Below, in pieces: positions 7,666 to 14,391 of a stretch of 17,113 bases of DNA. The notes beneath the pieces are model-generated. The model saw only the letters and a list, made by a program, of their open reading frames with translations, did no database searches and had not been told where the DNA came from. The stretch comes from an uncultured Candidatus Saccharibacteria bacterium (GTDB lineage: Bacteria > Patescibacteriota > Saccharimonadia > Saccharimonadales > Saccharimonadaceae): NCBI GenBank assembly GCA_938041005.1, contig CALHZJ010000073.1, positions 1 to 17,113 on the forward strand, read 5' to 3'. Numbering within the stretch: the first letter of the stretch is position 1; every line of letters begins with the position of its first letter. Both the position numbers and the translations under genes were made by a program.

Positions 7666-8370
7666 ATGACAAAACGCATTCTACTCAAATTATCAGGTGA
7701 ACAACTTCAAGGCGAATTCGCTAGCGGCTTTGACCCAAAACGCGCTCGCTGGATTGCTGAACAAATTCGACCAGCGCTGGACGACGGGGCTGAAATTGTA
7801 ATTATGGTTGGTGGTGGCAATTACGTTCGCGGTAATCAAATCATCGGTCACGGAATCCAACCTGTTTCTGCTCATAACATCGGGATGCTTTCTACGCTAA
7901 TGAATGCCATCGCACTGGCGGACGTATTGAACGACGCAGGACTTCCAACTCGCGCATTGTCCACGGTCGAAGTGAATCAATTTATTGATCACTACACTTT
8001 CCGACGCGCCATTAGCCATATTAAGAAAAACCGCATTGTAATCGTAGCGTGCGGCACTGGTAGACCATTTCTGACCACTGATACTGCAGCGTTAAATCTA
8101 GCATTGGAAATGCAGTGTGACGCCGTGGTTAAAACAACGAAAGTCGACGGAGTTTACGATAAAGATCCTATGAAATTCCCTGACGCTGTAAAAATTGACC
8201 ATTTATCTTACCAAGAAGCCCTGACAAATCCTAACATTGCCGTTATGGATAAGGCGGCAATTGGACTAGCTATGGACGAGCATATTCCAGTCATCATTTG
8301 CGACCTGCTAACAGATGGAAATATTCTCCGCGCAACCCGCGGAGAATCAGTAGGCACGCTTATTAGTTAA
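7666..8370 (+). CDS. pyrH: UMP kinase
   Basis: 234 residues, the typical bacterial length. Phosphorylates UMP to UDP with ATP, feeding RNA and, through ribonucleotide reductase, DNA precursor synthesis; amino-acid-kinase fold. Visible motifs are LLKLSGEQLQG (7-16), MVGGGNYVRG (47-56), GMLSTLMNAIAL (73-84), ACGTGRPFLTTDTAALNLA, and KTTKVDGVYDKDP for nucleotide binding, ending in RGESVGTLIS. Position 70 is His within HNIGML, where E. coli-type enzymes read DHMGML with an Asp (Asp77) that contributes to the active site; this may be lineage-typical. The gene is plus-strand among minus-strand neighbours, ends 4 nt from mscL, and has a perfect 10-bp hairpin in its last codons. Confidence 0.96.
   Translation: MTKRILLKLSGEQLQGEFASGFDPKRARWIAEQIRPALDDGAEIVIMVGGGNYVRGNQIIGHGIQPVSAHNIGMLSTLMNAIALADVLNDAGLPTRALSTVEVNQFIDHYTFRRAISHIKKNRIVIVACGTGRPFLTTDTAALNLALEMQCDAVVKTTKVDGVYDKDPMKFPDAVKIDHLSYQEALTNPNIAVMDKAAIGLAMDEHIPVIICDLLTDGNILRATRGESVGTLIS
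8323..8347. other. Perfect 10-bp inverted repeat inside the pyrH 3' end
   Basis: ATTCTCCGCG (8323-8332) and CGCGGAGAAT (8338-8347) are perfectly complementary around a 5-nt loop (CAACC). They lie inside pyrH, 21 bases before its stop codon, and close to the convergent end of mscL. No T-run follows on either strand, so it is not a standard intrinsic terminator. It could protect the 3' end or slow polymerase at the convergent junction. Part of the symmetry is forced by the conserved coding of LRATRGE. Confidence 0.6.
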
Positions 8371-8374
8371 GGTT

Positions 8375-8812
8375 CTAATCCTTTTTCTTATCTAATTTAT
8401 CGAGTTTCAAGAAGTGAATGATTGCATATACAACAAATGCAACGGCTATCAACGTAATTAACGAGCTAACGAATGCGCCGTATAAAAACTCGCCTTTACG
8501 TCCAGCAATTTCAACCGTAAATGAAGCTGATTGCAATCCTTGTTGAGAGCCAACGATCAACTGCACTAACGGGTCAACAAATGCCGTCACCAACTTTTTA
8601 ACCGTATCGCCAGCTGCGGTACCGATTGCCAAACCAACCGCCATACCGACAACACCCTGCTCGCGAATAAAATTAACAAATCCAGCCATGTGAGTGTCTT
8701 TTATCACTGTACCCGCAATTTTCTTCTCCTTAAGAGCGGCAACTTTCGCGGCGGCTTTTATGCTCTTAGAAACCAACTTTTTAGCCGATTTGTCGACACT
8801 AGGTTTTGCCAT
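8375..8812 (-). CDS. mscL: Large-conductance mechanosensitive channel MscL
   Basis: 145 residues. MscL opens under membrane tension and releases solutes on hypo-osmotic shock. A Lys/Ala-rich N-terminal extension (about 1-42) precedes the MscL core: GFVNFIREQGVVGMAVGLAIGTAAG then VKKLVTAFVDPLVQLIVG (TM1 and its amphipathic lead-in, about 44-88). A periplasmic loop follows, then TM2 (GAFVSSLITLIAVAFVVYAIIHF, about 112-134) and a charged cytoplasmic tail KLDKLDKKKD. The N-terminal extension is longer than in E. coli. AAGGAG lies eight bases before the ATG. It starts 28 bp after argS ends, in the same direction, so it probably shares the argS transcript. Confidence 0.9.
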   Translation of the reverse strand: MAKPSVDKSAKKLVSKSIKAAAKVAALKEKKIAGTVIKDTHMAGFVNFIREQGVVGMAVGLAIGTAAGDTVKKLVTAFVDPLVQLIVGSQQGLQSASFTVEIAGRKGEFLYGAFVSSLITLIAVAFVVYAIIHFLKLDKLDKKKD

Positions 8813-8840
8813 AATAAATTCTCCTTTTTATTATTGAATT

Positions 8841-10472
8841 TTATATCTTATTTGGTGCCACGATTCCCAAAATAGCCAATCCAGCCTTAAGAATATCGGC
8901 GTAAATTGCCACGATTCCTACACGATGTGCCTCTTTGTCACTACCAATAACCTGATTTTTCTCGTAATATCGATTAAATTCTTGCGCCAATTCAAACAAA
9001 TATGTACAGATGTGATGAGGCTCCAAACTTTCCTTAGCGCGATCAACCACGTCCACGTACTCACTCAATTTTCTGACCAGCATTTTATCCTCGTCAAACA
9101 ACTCTGTCGGAAAGGCAATTTCTTTATCGGATTTAGCTAAGATTCCCCGCGCTCGAGCATGCGCATACTGCAAGTAACTTCCCGTATTTCCCGTCAGACT
9201 TACCGCGTCATTAATATCAAATATGACGTCGCCGCCGATCTTCACTTTCAAGAATTGATAACGAAGCGCGCCAGCGATCACGTCGTCAGTTGGTTCACCG
9301 CCAGCATTTTCAATTGCCTTCTTAAACTCATCAAACAGCCAGCCAATTGTAACAACCTCACCCGTTCGAGAACTCATCTTTCCAGTTGTCAATTTAACCA
9401 AACCAGTCGCGTAATTAAACAATTTTCCTTTCAAAGCCGGAATCGACAATTCACTAGCCGCAATCACGCCACGGAAGTACGCTGCTTGCTCCTCACCATT
9501 TACTGTAATTGACAAGTCCAAATTCGAGTAGTCCTTATACTTCAACTGAATCAATCCCATATCATGCGCCCCATAAAGACCATTGCCATGAGATCCAATA
9601 AACACATTATCAAACGCGCCGTATTTGCTGCCTTTAAAAACATACGCACCGTCAGATTTGGTAAACACCTCTGGGGTTTTCTCTTTAATTAAAGATTTTC
9701 CCAATTCTTCAGTTTCGCTCTCAACGTAACGTCGCTCAATTGGCACGTTTCCAAGTCGCCCAACATTAGAGTCAATTTCATCAAAACTCCAACTTTTACA
9801 GATTTCGTAAACTTGTTTATATAGCGGATCATCCAGGACGAATGATTGCTTAGCTAGTTCATCAATTTCTGCCTTCGCCTCTGGAGATTCTTTCGCCGCA
9901 CGCGCACCTTCAACATACATGCGACTCATAAATTCATTTCGCTTATCGGCTGGGATTTCGTTCAATTTATTCACATCGCCGTCAATCTCACGTAAAATCG
10001 CCCACATACTTTTACCGACATGCGTTCCGACATCACCGTGATAACTCACTCGATGCACAATTGCACCATCAACCGCCAACAAATTAGCCATCGTGTCCGC
10101 CAAAATCGCATTCAAAGCGTGTCCGATATGCATAGCCTTAAATGGATTCGGACAATTGGTTTCAATTACAACCGTCTGACCGGCGCGCTTCGTCGTTGGC
10201 TCTTTTTTCAAAGAATTTAGAACGGATTGATCACTCAGTTTTACATTGATAAAACCTGGACCAGCCACGCTTACTTCACTAAACTCCTCTTCCTTGCGCA
10301 GATTTTCAGCAATCATCTCCGCAATTTCACGCGGATTCTTCCCTAGCGGCTTAGCCAATTGCAACGCCACATTTGTAGCAAAGTCACCAAACTTCGGATC
10401 AGGACGCGTCAATTGTACCGATATATCTTGATCAAAAAGTTGCTTCACTACTTGAGAAATAATCTGTTCCAT
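8841..10472 (-). CDS. argS: Arginyl-tRNA synthetase
   Basis: 543 residues, class I aminoacyl-tRNA synthetase charging tRNA-Arg. The N-terminal additional domain (about 1-80) contains DPKFGDFATNVALQLAK and GPGFINVKLS. The HIGH signature is MHIGHALN (His115-His118), and the KMSKS-type signature is TTGKMSSRTGEVV. The C-terminal helical anticodon-binding domain includes NTGSYLQYAHARARGIL and ends without the usual aromatic PVM tail (ends APNKI). The start is ATG 10472 with no Shine-Dalgarno; TATACT lies eight bases upstream, suggesting a leader of 0-1 nt. mscL follows closely. An acidic 52-residue gene with a strong promoter lies just upstream and may also read through into argS, since no terminator is seen between them. 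Confidence 0.96.
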   Translation of the reverse strand: MEQIISQVVKQLFDQDISVQLTRPDPKFGDFATNVALQLAKPLGKNPREIAEMIAENLRKEEEFSEVSVAGPGFINVKLSDQSVLNSLKKEPTTKRAGQTVVIETNCPNPFKAMHIGHALNAILADTMANLLAVDGAIVHRVSYHGDVGTHVGKSMWAILREIDGDVNKLNEIPADKRNEFMSRMYVEGARAAKESPEAKAEIDELAKQSFVLDDPLYKQVYEICKSWSFDEIDSNVGRLGNVPIERRYVESETEELGKSLIKEKTPEVFTKSDGAYVFKGSKYGAFDNVFIGSHGNGLYGAHDMGLIQLKYKDYSNLDLSITVNGEEQAAYFRGVIAASELSIPALKGKLFNYATGLVKLTTGKMSSRTGEVVTIGWLFDEFKKAIENAGGEPTDDVIAGALRYQFLKVKIGGDVIFDINDAVSLTGNTGSYLQYAHARARGILAKSDKEIAFPTELFDEDKMLVRKLSEYVDVVDRAKESLEPHHICTYLFELAQEFNRYYEKNQVIGSDKEAHRVGIVAIYADILKAGLAILGIVAPNKI

Positions 10473-10485
10473 ACTGTCCAGTATA
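10473..10485 (-). promoter_or_regulatory. argS promoter, 0-1 nt leader
   Basis: Minus-strand TATACT (10485-10480) places the expected transcription start at 10473, one base before the argS ATG. No Shine-Dalgarno sequence and no clear -35 are present. Confidence 0.5.
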
Positions 10486-10517
10486 CAACAGAGGTGGATT
10501 ATTATCTAGCTAAATCC

Positions 10518-10676
10518 CTACGCTGTTTCGTCAAGCTCTTCCAGTTCCAGACTTAATTTCGTCGCCGAACTTGGGCTAGACCCTTTCACGTGTTGCAATA
10601 CATATGTCAACGCCGACATATCGTCTCGACTCAATACGCCTTCGGTAAGTCCGTGAATATCTTTTTCTTCAGCCAT
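10518..10676 (-). CDS. Small acidic protein of unknown function (52 residues)
   Basis: Minus-strand ATG 10676 to TAG 10518. The protein begins MAEEKDIHGLTEGVLSRDDM and ends in an acidic LSLELEELDETA. It is rich in Asp/Glu/Ser, has no cysteine and no membrane segment, and is probably a cytosolic helical peptide. A ribosome binding site (AAGGAA, four bases before ATG) and a near-perfect promoter (10741-10713) support it as a real, strongly expressed gene. The gene is too short for usual length cut-offs. It lies between the acyltransferase pair and argS, and no terminator separates it from argS. I recognise no family. Confidence 0.7.
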   Translation of the reverse strand: MAEEKDIHGLTEGVLSRDDMSALTYVLQHVKGSSPSSATKLSLELEELDETA

Positions 10677-10705
10677 TTTATTCCTTTTTGTTTTAATTTT
10701 TTATA

Positions 10706-10741
10706 CAGTAAAATGATATCACATTATTTTTATTTTGTCAA
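10706..10741 (-). promoter_or_regulatory. Strong sigma-70 promoter of the 52-residue protein gene
   Basis: On the minus strand, consensus TTGACA (10741-10736), a 17-bp spacer, and an extended -10 TGATATCAT (TATCAT at 10718-10713, 5/6) predict transcription from about 10706, a leader of about 30 nt. The -10 overlaps an 8-bp palindrome TGATATCA (10714-10721). Confidence 0.75.
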
Positions 10742-10762
10742 TAACTAGAACCTTGCGGCCAC

Positions 10763-11773
10763 TTACTTAGCTTTATTTTTATCTGATCGACGCTTATATT
10801 CTTCTGCTATAACCCTACCTATTTCGCTGTCTTTTAAGTACTCTTTGCATGACGATAATAAACGCTCGGATACATCAGAATCCTTCATCTCTAGCGCCTT
10901 CCTATATGAATTGCTAAACGCCGCAAACATACCGTCTTCATCTTTCATGACTCTAATAGTAAGTTTCTTATCCTCTGACGATACGTAAACAAATATCAAG
11001 TCTGCGCCAGATTTCAATGCCGTATGAATCGCTGCAGAGCCCATTTCACTACGAGGCTTTGAACCTACTGAGTCATCCGCTGAATATCCAGCCAAAACCA
11101 AAGATCCACCATCCTCAACAAATTTAACCGCTTCTTCGTAATGGTCTGTTGAAAAGTGAACCGGTTTTTTACTCTTTTTATCTACCCATTCATATGGCAC
11201 ACCAAAAAAGTTTTTAGCACCAAACGCAAGATACTGTATAGCCTCTAGGTTGATTCCGCCAACGCCCTTCTTAATCCAATCTCTATTAGTCGACGCTACG
11301 CCAATATTAATTTTGTTCAACAAAGACGCCAAATAACTAGCCGTAGGAACATCTTCTCCATTGAAATGTGTTGGCGCTATAACGCTTCCCTTACCTTCTT
11401 CTTTAGCCCTTTTAGCGGCTTCAATTAAGATATCTTCGCCAATTATTTCAACTTCCTTTTTGCCATGCATTAAGCCCATCAATAGCTTAAGTCCAGAGGA
11501 AAGCCGAACGTCTGTTTCTGGCAATCCCAATTCTTCTCCAGCTGCCTCAAGTTTTTCTACCGCCGAATTGTTAGTTAGTCCAAAAGGTTTGCTGTGCTTT
11601 TCTCGTCTACCACGCACCCATTTCTTAAGAGAACCAAGCGCAACCGACAGAGAAAAACCCTCTCTCTGTGGCTCAGTTTCTTTTACGTCAATATCAGACT
11701 CTTGATAGAAAACTTCATCGAACAATTTTTGTTCTTCTGGGGTTGGAGTAAATTTATCTATTCCTGCAGTCAT
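10763..11773 (-). CDS. PlsC/LPLAT-like acyltransferase-domain protein (paralog 2)
   Basis: 336 residues. The central region (about 129-270) has the HX4D catalytic motif of glycerolipid acyltransferases, APTHFNGEDVPTAS, followed by IGVASTNRDW, KNFFGVPYEW and a later GSLVLAGYSADDSVGSKPRSEMGS block in the place of the usual substrate-binding motif. The N-terminal 100 residues are charged and contain a basic stretch (KKWVRGRREKHSK). The C-terminus is Lys-rich. No transmembrane helix is evident, so membrane contact would be peripheral. It resembles the upstream paralog in order and spacing of motifs (IGVASTN, NFFGVPY against VTVASTN, NFFQVPY). It is translated from AAGGAGA ten bases before ATG, 18 bp after the first paralog, hence one operon. 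Substrate unknown. Confidence 0.7.
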   Translation of the reverse strand: MTAGIDKFTPTPEEQKLFDEVFYQESDIDVKETEPQREGFSLSVALGSLKKWVRGRREKHSKPFGLTNNSAVEKLEAAGEELGLPETDVRLSSGLKLLMGLMHGKKEVEIIGEDILIEAAKRAKEEGKGSVIAPTHFNGEDVPTASYLASLLNKINIGVASTNRDWIKKGVGGINLEAIQYLAFGAKNFFGVPYEWVDKKSKKPVHFSTDHYEEAVKFVEDGGSLVLAGYSADDSVGSKPRSEMGSAAIHTALKSGADLIFVYVSSEDKKLTIRVMKDEDGMFAAFSNSYRKALEMKDSDVSERLLSSCKEYLKDSEIGRVIAEEYKRRSDKNKAK

Positions 11774-11791
11774 TTTAACTATCTCTCCTTA

Positions 11792-12697
11792 TTACGCAGC
11801 CAATACCGGATCATATTTATCACGCATATACCCCAATATCGCCTCCCCACCAAACGCCTCCAATATGCGACGCTGCTTTTCACGAGCCGCCTCTGAGTAA
11901 GACGCTTCACGCGAAACATTGACATAAGCTTCAACTTCATCAGGACTAGGCTTAATAGTCTCACCAAATACCAGTCGCACAGTTTTTTTACCTAAATACT
12001 GTTTTGGATGTATCGCATTGTCATTAAGTTGGTTTGGATTTCTCTTCTGACCCTCAACCTGCATAAGTACAGGAATTATAGTAGCACCCGTCGCCAGGCT
12101 TAGATGAGGAGCTAATTTACCCGCCTTTTCTGGCAGTTCACCGTCATTTTTTATCCCAATATTGCTCATCGGGTTATGTGCTGCAGTAATAACAGAAAGT
12201 CCACTATCTGTTATTTTTTCTTGCAGACCTAAGTAATCGTCACCATTAAACGGCAACGCGTACTTATTATCAATAGCATCTTTTTCCACAGACGGATCTC
12301 TTACATACGGAACCTGAAAAAAGTTATCCATCCCAACAAGTTTATATGGTATCCTCTGATGCCAAAGACCCATATTAGTGGAGGCTACTGTCACGCCTAT
12401 ATGTCTAAACTCAGAAACTACGCTAGCAACAGTCGAAACATCAACGTCTGTTAGGTGACTCGTAGCAAATATAACACCCTTGTTTTCCTCGGTTTTCTTA
12501 GTTGCCTTAAAAAGATTATCAGCCCCCTCAACGACAACATCCCCCACATTACCAAAAAGCAAATCAGTAACCAATTCAAGAGGAACGCGCAGTCTTCTTG
12601 GGCTCGGATCATACAGACCTTCAGATGCGCCCTTTTTAGCGCACTGTTTAATCTCTTTTATAGCCTCAGATCCTGAAAAAGTCTCAATTTTTTTCAC
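11792..12697 (-). CDS. PlsC/LPLAT-like acyltransferase-domain protein (paralog 1)
   Basis: 301 residues. VVVEGADNL is followed by GVIFATSHLTDVDVSTVAS, an HX4D acyltransferase motif, then VTVASTN, DNFFQVPYVRDP, SVITAAHNPMSNIG and ATIIPVLMQVEG, the order expected of a PlsC-type fold that moves an acyl chain to a lipid or phosphate acceptor. No membrane helix is obvious. The start is GTG 12697 with a consensus promoter whose predicted start is only about four bases upstream. The gene is first of a two-gene operon with its paralog. Saccharibacteria are thought to take lipids from a host, so host-lipid modification is a reasonable guess but is inference. Confidence 0.75.
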   Translation of the reverse strand: MKKIETFSGSEAIKEIKQCAKKGASEGLYDPSPRRLRVPLELVTDLLFGNVGDVVVEGADNLFKATKKTEENKGVIFATSHLTDVDVSTVASVVSEFRHIGVTVASTNMGLWHQRIPYKLVGMDNFFQVPYVRDPSVEKDAIDNKYALPFNGDDYLGLQEKITDSGLSVITAAHNPMSNIGIKNDGELPEKAGKLAPHLSLATGATIIPVLMQVEGQKRNPNQLNDNAIHPKQYLGKKTVRLVFGETIKPSPDEVEAYVNVSREASYSEAAREKQRRILEAFGGEAILGYMRDKYDPVLAA

Positions 12698-12700
12698 GAT

Positions 12701-12737
12701 ACCCTTGATTATACAATATAAAGCCCTATATTGTCAA
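12701..12737 (-). promoter_or_regulatory. Consensus promoter of the acyltransferase pair with an embedded operator-like dyad
   Basis: Minus-strand TTGACA (12737-12732), an 18-bp spacer and TATAAT (12713-12708) are both full consensus, with start at about 12701. A perfect inverted repeat, ACAATATA (12713-12720), 6 bp, TATATTGT (12727-12734), fills the spacer and touches both hexamers. A protein bound there would block polymerase, so this is a good repressor-site candidate; which regulator is unknown. Confidence 0.75.
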
Positions 12738-12759
12738 TAATCAGATCTGCTGGTGGACC

Positions 12760-12939
12760 TTATTCGCAACCGTCACAAATAGTCAGGCTTGCTGGGTCAA
12801 CTGGTGCCGCAACAGTGCCGTTCGACTTTGCTTGATCATCAGCCGCTTCCTGCGCTGCTTTAAGAGCTGCGTCAATGGCACTCAATTTTTCTTCCAAAGT
12901 CATGTCATCAGTAATAATCTGATTTGCGTTCATTTTCAT
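12760..12939 (-). CDS. Small CxxC-ending protein, candidate detached redox tail for ribonucleotide reductase
   Basis: Minus-strand ATG 12939 to TAA 12760, 59 residues; a second ATG at 12933 (57 residues) is better spaced from AGGGG and may be the real start. A helical, charged middle (about 13-37, TLEEKLSAIDAALKAAQEAA) is followed by a flexible Ala/Pro linker and the C-terminus ASLTICDGCE. The terminal CxxC resembles the C-terminal redox tails of class I NrdA proteins (E. coli ends DGCESGACKI). The NrdA in this window has no such cysteines. The promoter holds two NrdR-like boxes arranged as in front of nrdA. It lies third after nrdA in the same direction. Alternatives are a RiPP-like precursor or a small metal-binding protein; no modifying enzyme is nearby. 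Confidence 0.75.
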   Translation of the reverse strand: MKMNANQIITDDMTLEEKLSAIDAALKAAQEAADDQAKSNGTVAAPVDPASLTICDGCE

Positions 12940-12942
12940 TTT

Positions 12943-12998
12943 CCCCTATATTTAGTAGTTACTTAACTAATTTTACGCTAGATATAGTGCTTATGCAA
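12943..12998 (-). promoter_or_regulatory. Promoter of the CxxC protein with two NrdR-like boxes
   Basis: Minus-strand TTGCAT (12998-12993, overlapping the stop of the preceding gene), a 17-bp spacer and TAAAAT (12975-12970) predict start near 12963. Box A in the spacer reads GCACTATATCTAGCGT (12990-12975), matching the NrdR consensus acaCwAtATaTwGtgt throughout its ten-base core except one base. Box B (12958-12943) has core CTAAATATAG and covers the ribosome binding site. Centres are 32 bp apart. Confidence 0.65.
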
Positions 12999-13386
12999 TA
13001 AAATGTAGCCAATTGCCCGTTGTAGTTTTTTCATCAAGTTCACCAATTGGCGCAATGTACATTTGCGGATTTTGGCAACGTGGCATAAAATCAGCCAACT
13101 TCTCTTTATAAGCTGCCATTGCCGCCTCTTTCTCAGATTCTGGGAGTTCAATCACGTTAGTTTTTAAGAAAACTGCTCGCTTTTTGTCGTCCCAAACCAC
13201 AAATTCCGCCTTACCGTTTCGAAACGCATTTTCTGAATGGCGCGCAGTCGGCTCTGATATCCAAATTATAGAATTACCAAAACGTGCAAAGTGCAGCGGC
13301 GTTACCAGAGGTGTCCTATCAGCATTCACAGTTGCCAACGCGCCAACTTCAACAGTATCTAATATTTCTTTTGCTAATTCATTCAT
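12991..13386 (-). CDS. Pyridoxamine 5'-phosphate oxidase-like (FMN-binding split barrel) protein
   Basis: 131 residues. GALATVNADRTPLVTPLHFARFGNSIIW, ISEPTARHSENAFRNGKAEFVVWDD and the C-terminal NWLHFIA fit the pyridoxamine-phosphate-oxidase-like split beta-barrel family, whose members bind FMN, F420 or heme and reduce or sense small molecules. It is too short and too divergent to call as PdxH. ATG 13386 is chosen over an in-frame ATG at 13443 because the latter lies inside nrdB, while 13386 sits 13 bp after the nrdB stop with GGGG eight bases upstream. It is last of the nrdA-nrdB transcript, before the CxxC protein. A redox role linked to the reductase is possible but unproved. Confidence 0.8.
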   Translation of the reverse strand: MNELAKEILDTVEVGALATVNADRTPLVTPLHFARFGNSIIWISEPTARHSENAFRNGKAEFVVWDDKKRAVFLKTNVIELPESEKEAAMAAYKEKLADFMPRCQNPQMYIAPIGELDEKTTTGNWLHFIA

Positions 13387-13399
13387 AACATCAACCCCA

Positions 13400-14377
13400 T
13401 TATTTCGTGGTATTAACTTCGTAACTAGTGTTTGTGCTTTCAAAGAAATTCACCAATTCCAGCGTATCATTGGCGGCTGCCATCCATTTGGCTGGATTCG
13501 GCACATTGTATTCAGGCTCAAAACCTAATTCTTGCAAGCGACGGTCGGTCATATGCATAACATACTGATTGACATAATCAGCATTCAATCCCAAAATTCC
13601 CTTTGGCAACATATCCTTATTGTAAGCCTTCTCAAGCTCCACTGCCTGCAGAATCAAGCCACGGATTTCTTCTGCAAATTCCTGTGTTTGCAATTCTGGA
13701 TTCTCGTCCAAAATCGTCAAAAGCAAATTGATACCAAACGTCAAATGAAGATTTTCATCGCGAGTAATCCAGTCCAGTAGCGAGCCAACATTGCGCAATA
13801 AATTACGCTGACGGAAACTCATGCCAACCATAAAGCCTGAATAGAACCAAATTCCCTCAAGCACGATGTTATACGCCACCAAAGATCTAACGAAGTCCTT
13901 CTTGCCTTCCAGTGAATAAATATCCAAATTCGGATCAAGCATCACATCCAAATGTTTATTCTGGAAGTCAGCCTTATCAGCCAATGACTTTTTACCAAAT
14001 CCCGCAGCATAAATTTCCTCACGATCAAACGGAAATGTCTCAATAATGTATTCAAACGTCATGAAGTGATTAGCTTCTTCCCACATCTGTTTTGACAAAT
14101 ATAGTTGAGCTTCCGCCGCATTCACATATGGATAAATACCGAACGCCAATGATTTATTGATCAATAACTCGTTTGGGTTCAAATAGCTAATAACCGTTTT
14201 CAATGCGTGCTTTTCATCATCTGACAATTTTTCAAAATCCGCCAAATCTTGAACTAATTGAACTTCGTTTGGAAACCACGTGTTAGCCACTGCTTGATTA
14301 TAAAGATCATACGCCCAAGGGTAACGAATTGGGTGAAGTGACAATCCGTCGCGTAATCCTGAACCTAAAATTCCCAT
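13400..14377 (-). CDS. nrdB: Ribonucleotide reductase small subunit NrdB, class Ic-like (Tyr replaced by Phe)
   Basis: 325 residues, the radical-generating subunit of class I ribonucleotide reductase. Ferritin-like metal ligands can be assigned: Glu70 (LNPNELL), Glu101 and His104 (WEEANH), Glu174 (IVLEGIW), Glu208 and His211 (RDENLH). Phe108 stands four residues after His104, where the canonical radical Tyr would be, and the first ligand is Glu, not Asp. This pair is the signature of class Ic (Chlamydia-type Mn/Fe) subunits. Trp34 (TWFPNEV) and the C-terminal Tyr319 fit the radical-transfer path to NrdA. AAAGGAGG lies eight bases before ATG, 14 bp after nrdA, so they form one operon. Confidence 0.95.
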   Translation of the reverse strand: MGILGSGLRDGLSLHPIRYPWAYDLYNQAVANTWFPNEVQLVQDLADFEKLSDDEKHALKTVISYLNPNELLINKSLAFGIYPYVNAAEAQLYLSKQMWEEANHFMTFEYIIETFPFDREEIYAAGFGKKSLADKADFQNKHLDVMLDPNLDIYSLEGKKDFVRSLVAYNIVLEGIWFYSGFMVGMSFRQRNLLRNVGSLLDWITRDENLHLTFGINLLLTILDENPELQTQEFAEEIRGLILQAVELEKAYNKDMLPKGILGLNADYVNQYVMHMTDRRLQELGFEPEYNVPNPAKWMAAANDTLELVNFFESTNTSYEVNTTK

Positions 14378-14391
14378 CTTAATTTCCTCCT

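Noticed and set aside
7491..7688. 65-residue minus-strand reading frame between helicase and pyrH
   Set aside because: It starts antisense inside pyrH, has no ribosome binding site and covers the helicase promoter. Only its KLDKLDKKK stretch is noteworthy, and it is listed as a possible mscL remnant.
12760..12939. RiPP precursor peptide
   Set aside because: The C-terminal cysteines and leader-like helix fit loosely, but there is no maturase, protease or exporter nearby, and NrdR-like boxes link it to the reductase. Kept only as an alternative.
13387..13443. Upstream ATG of the split-barrel protein, inside nrdB
   Set aside because: The extra 19 residues read through the nrdB 3' end and are unlike the family; the ATG at 13386 has GGGG at good spacing.
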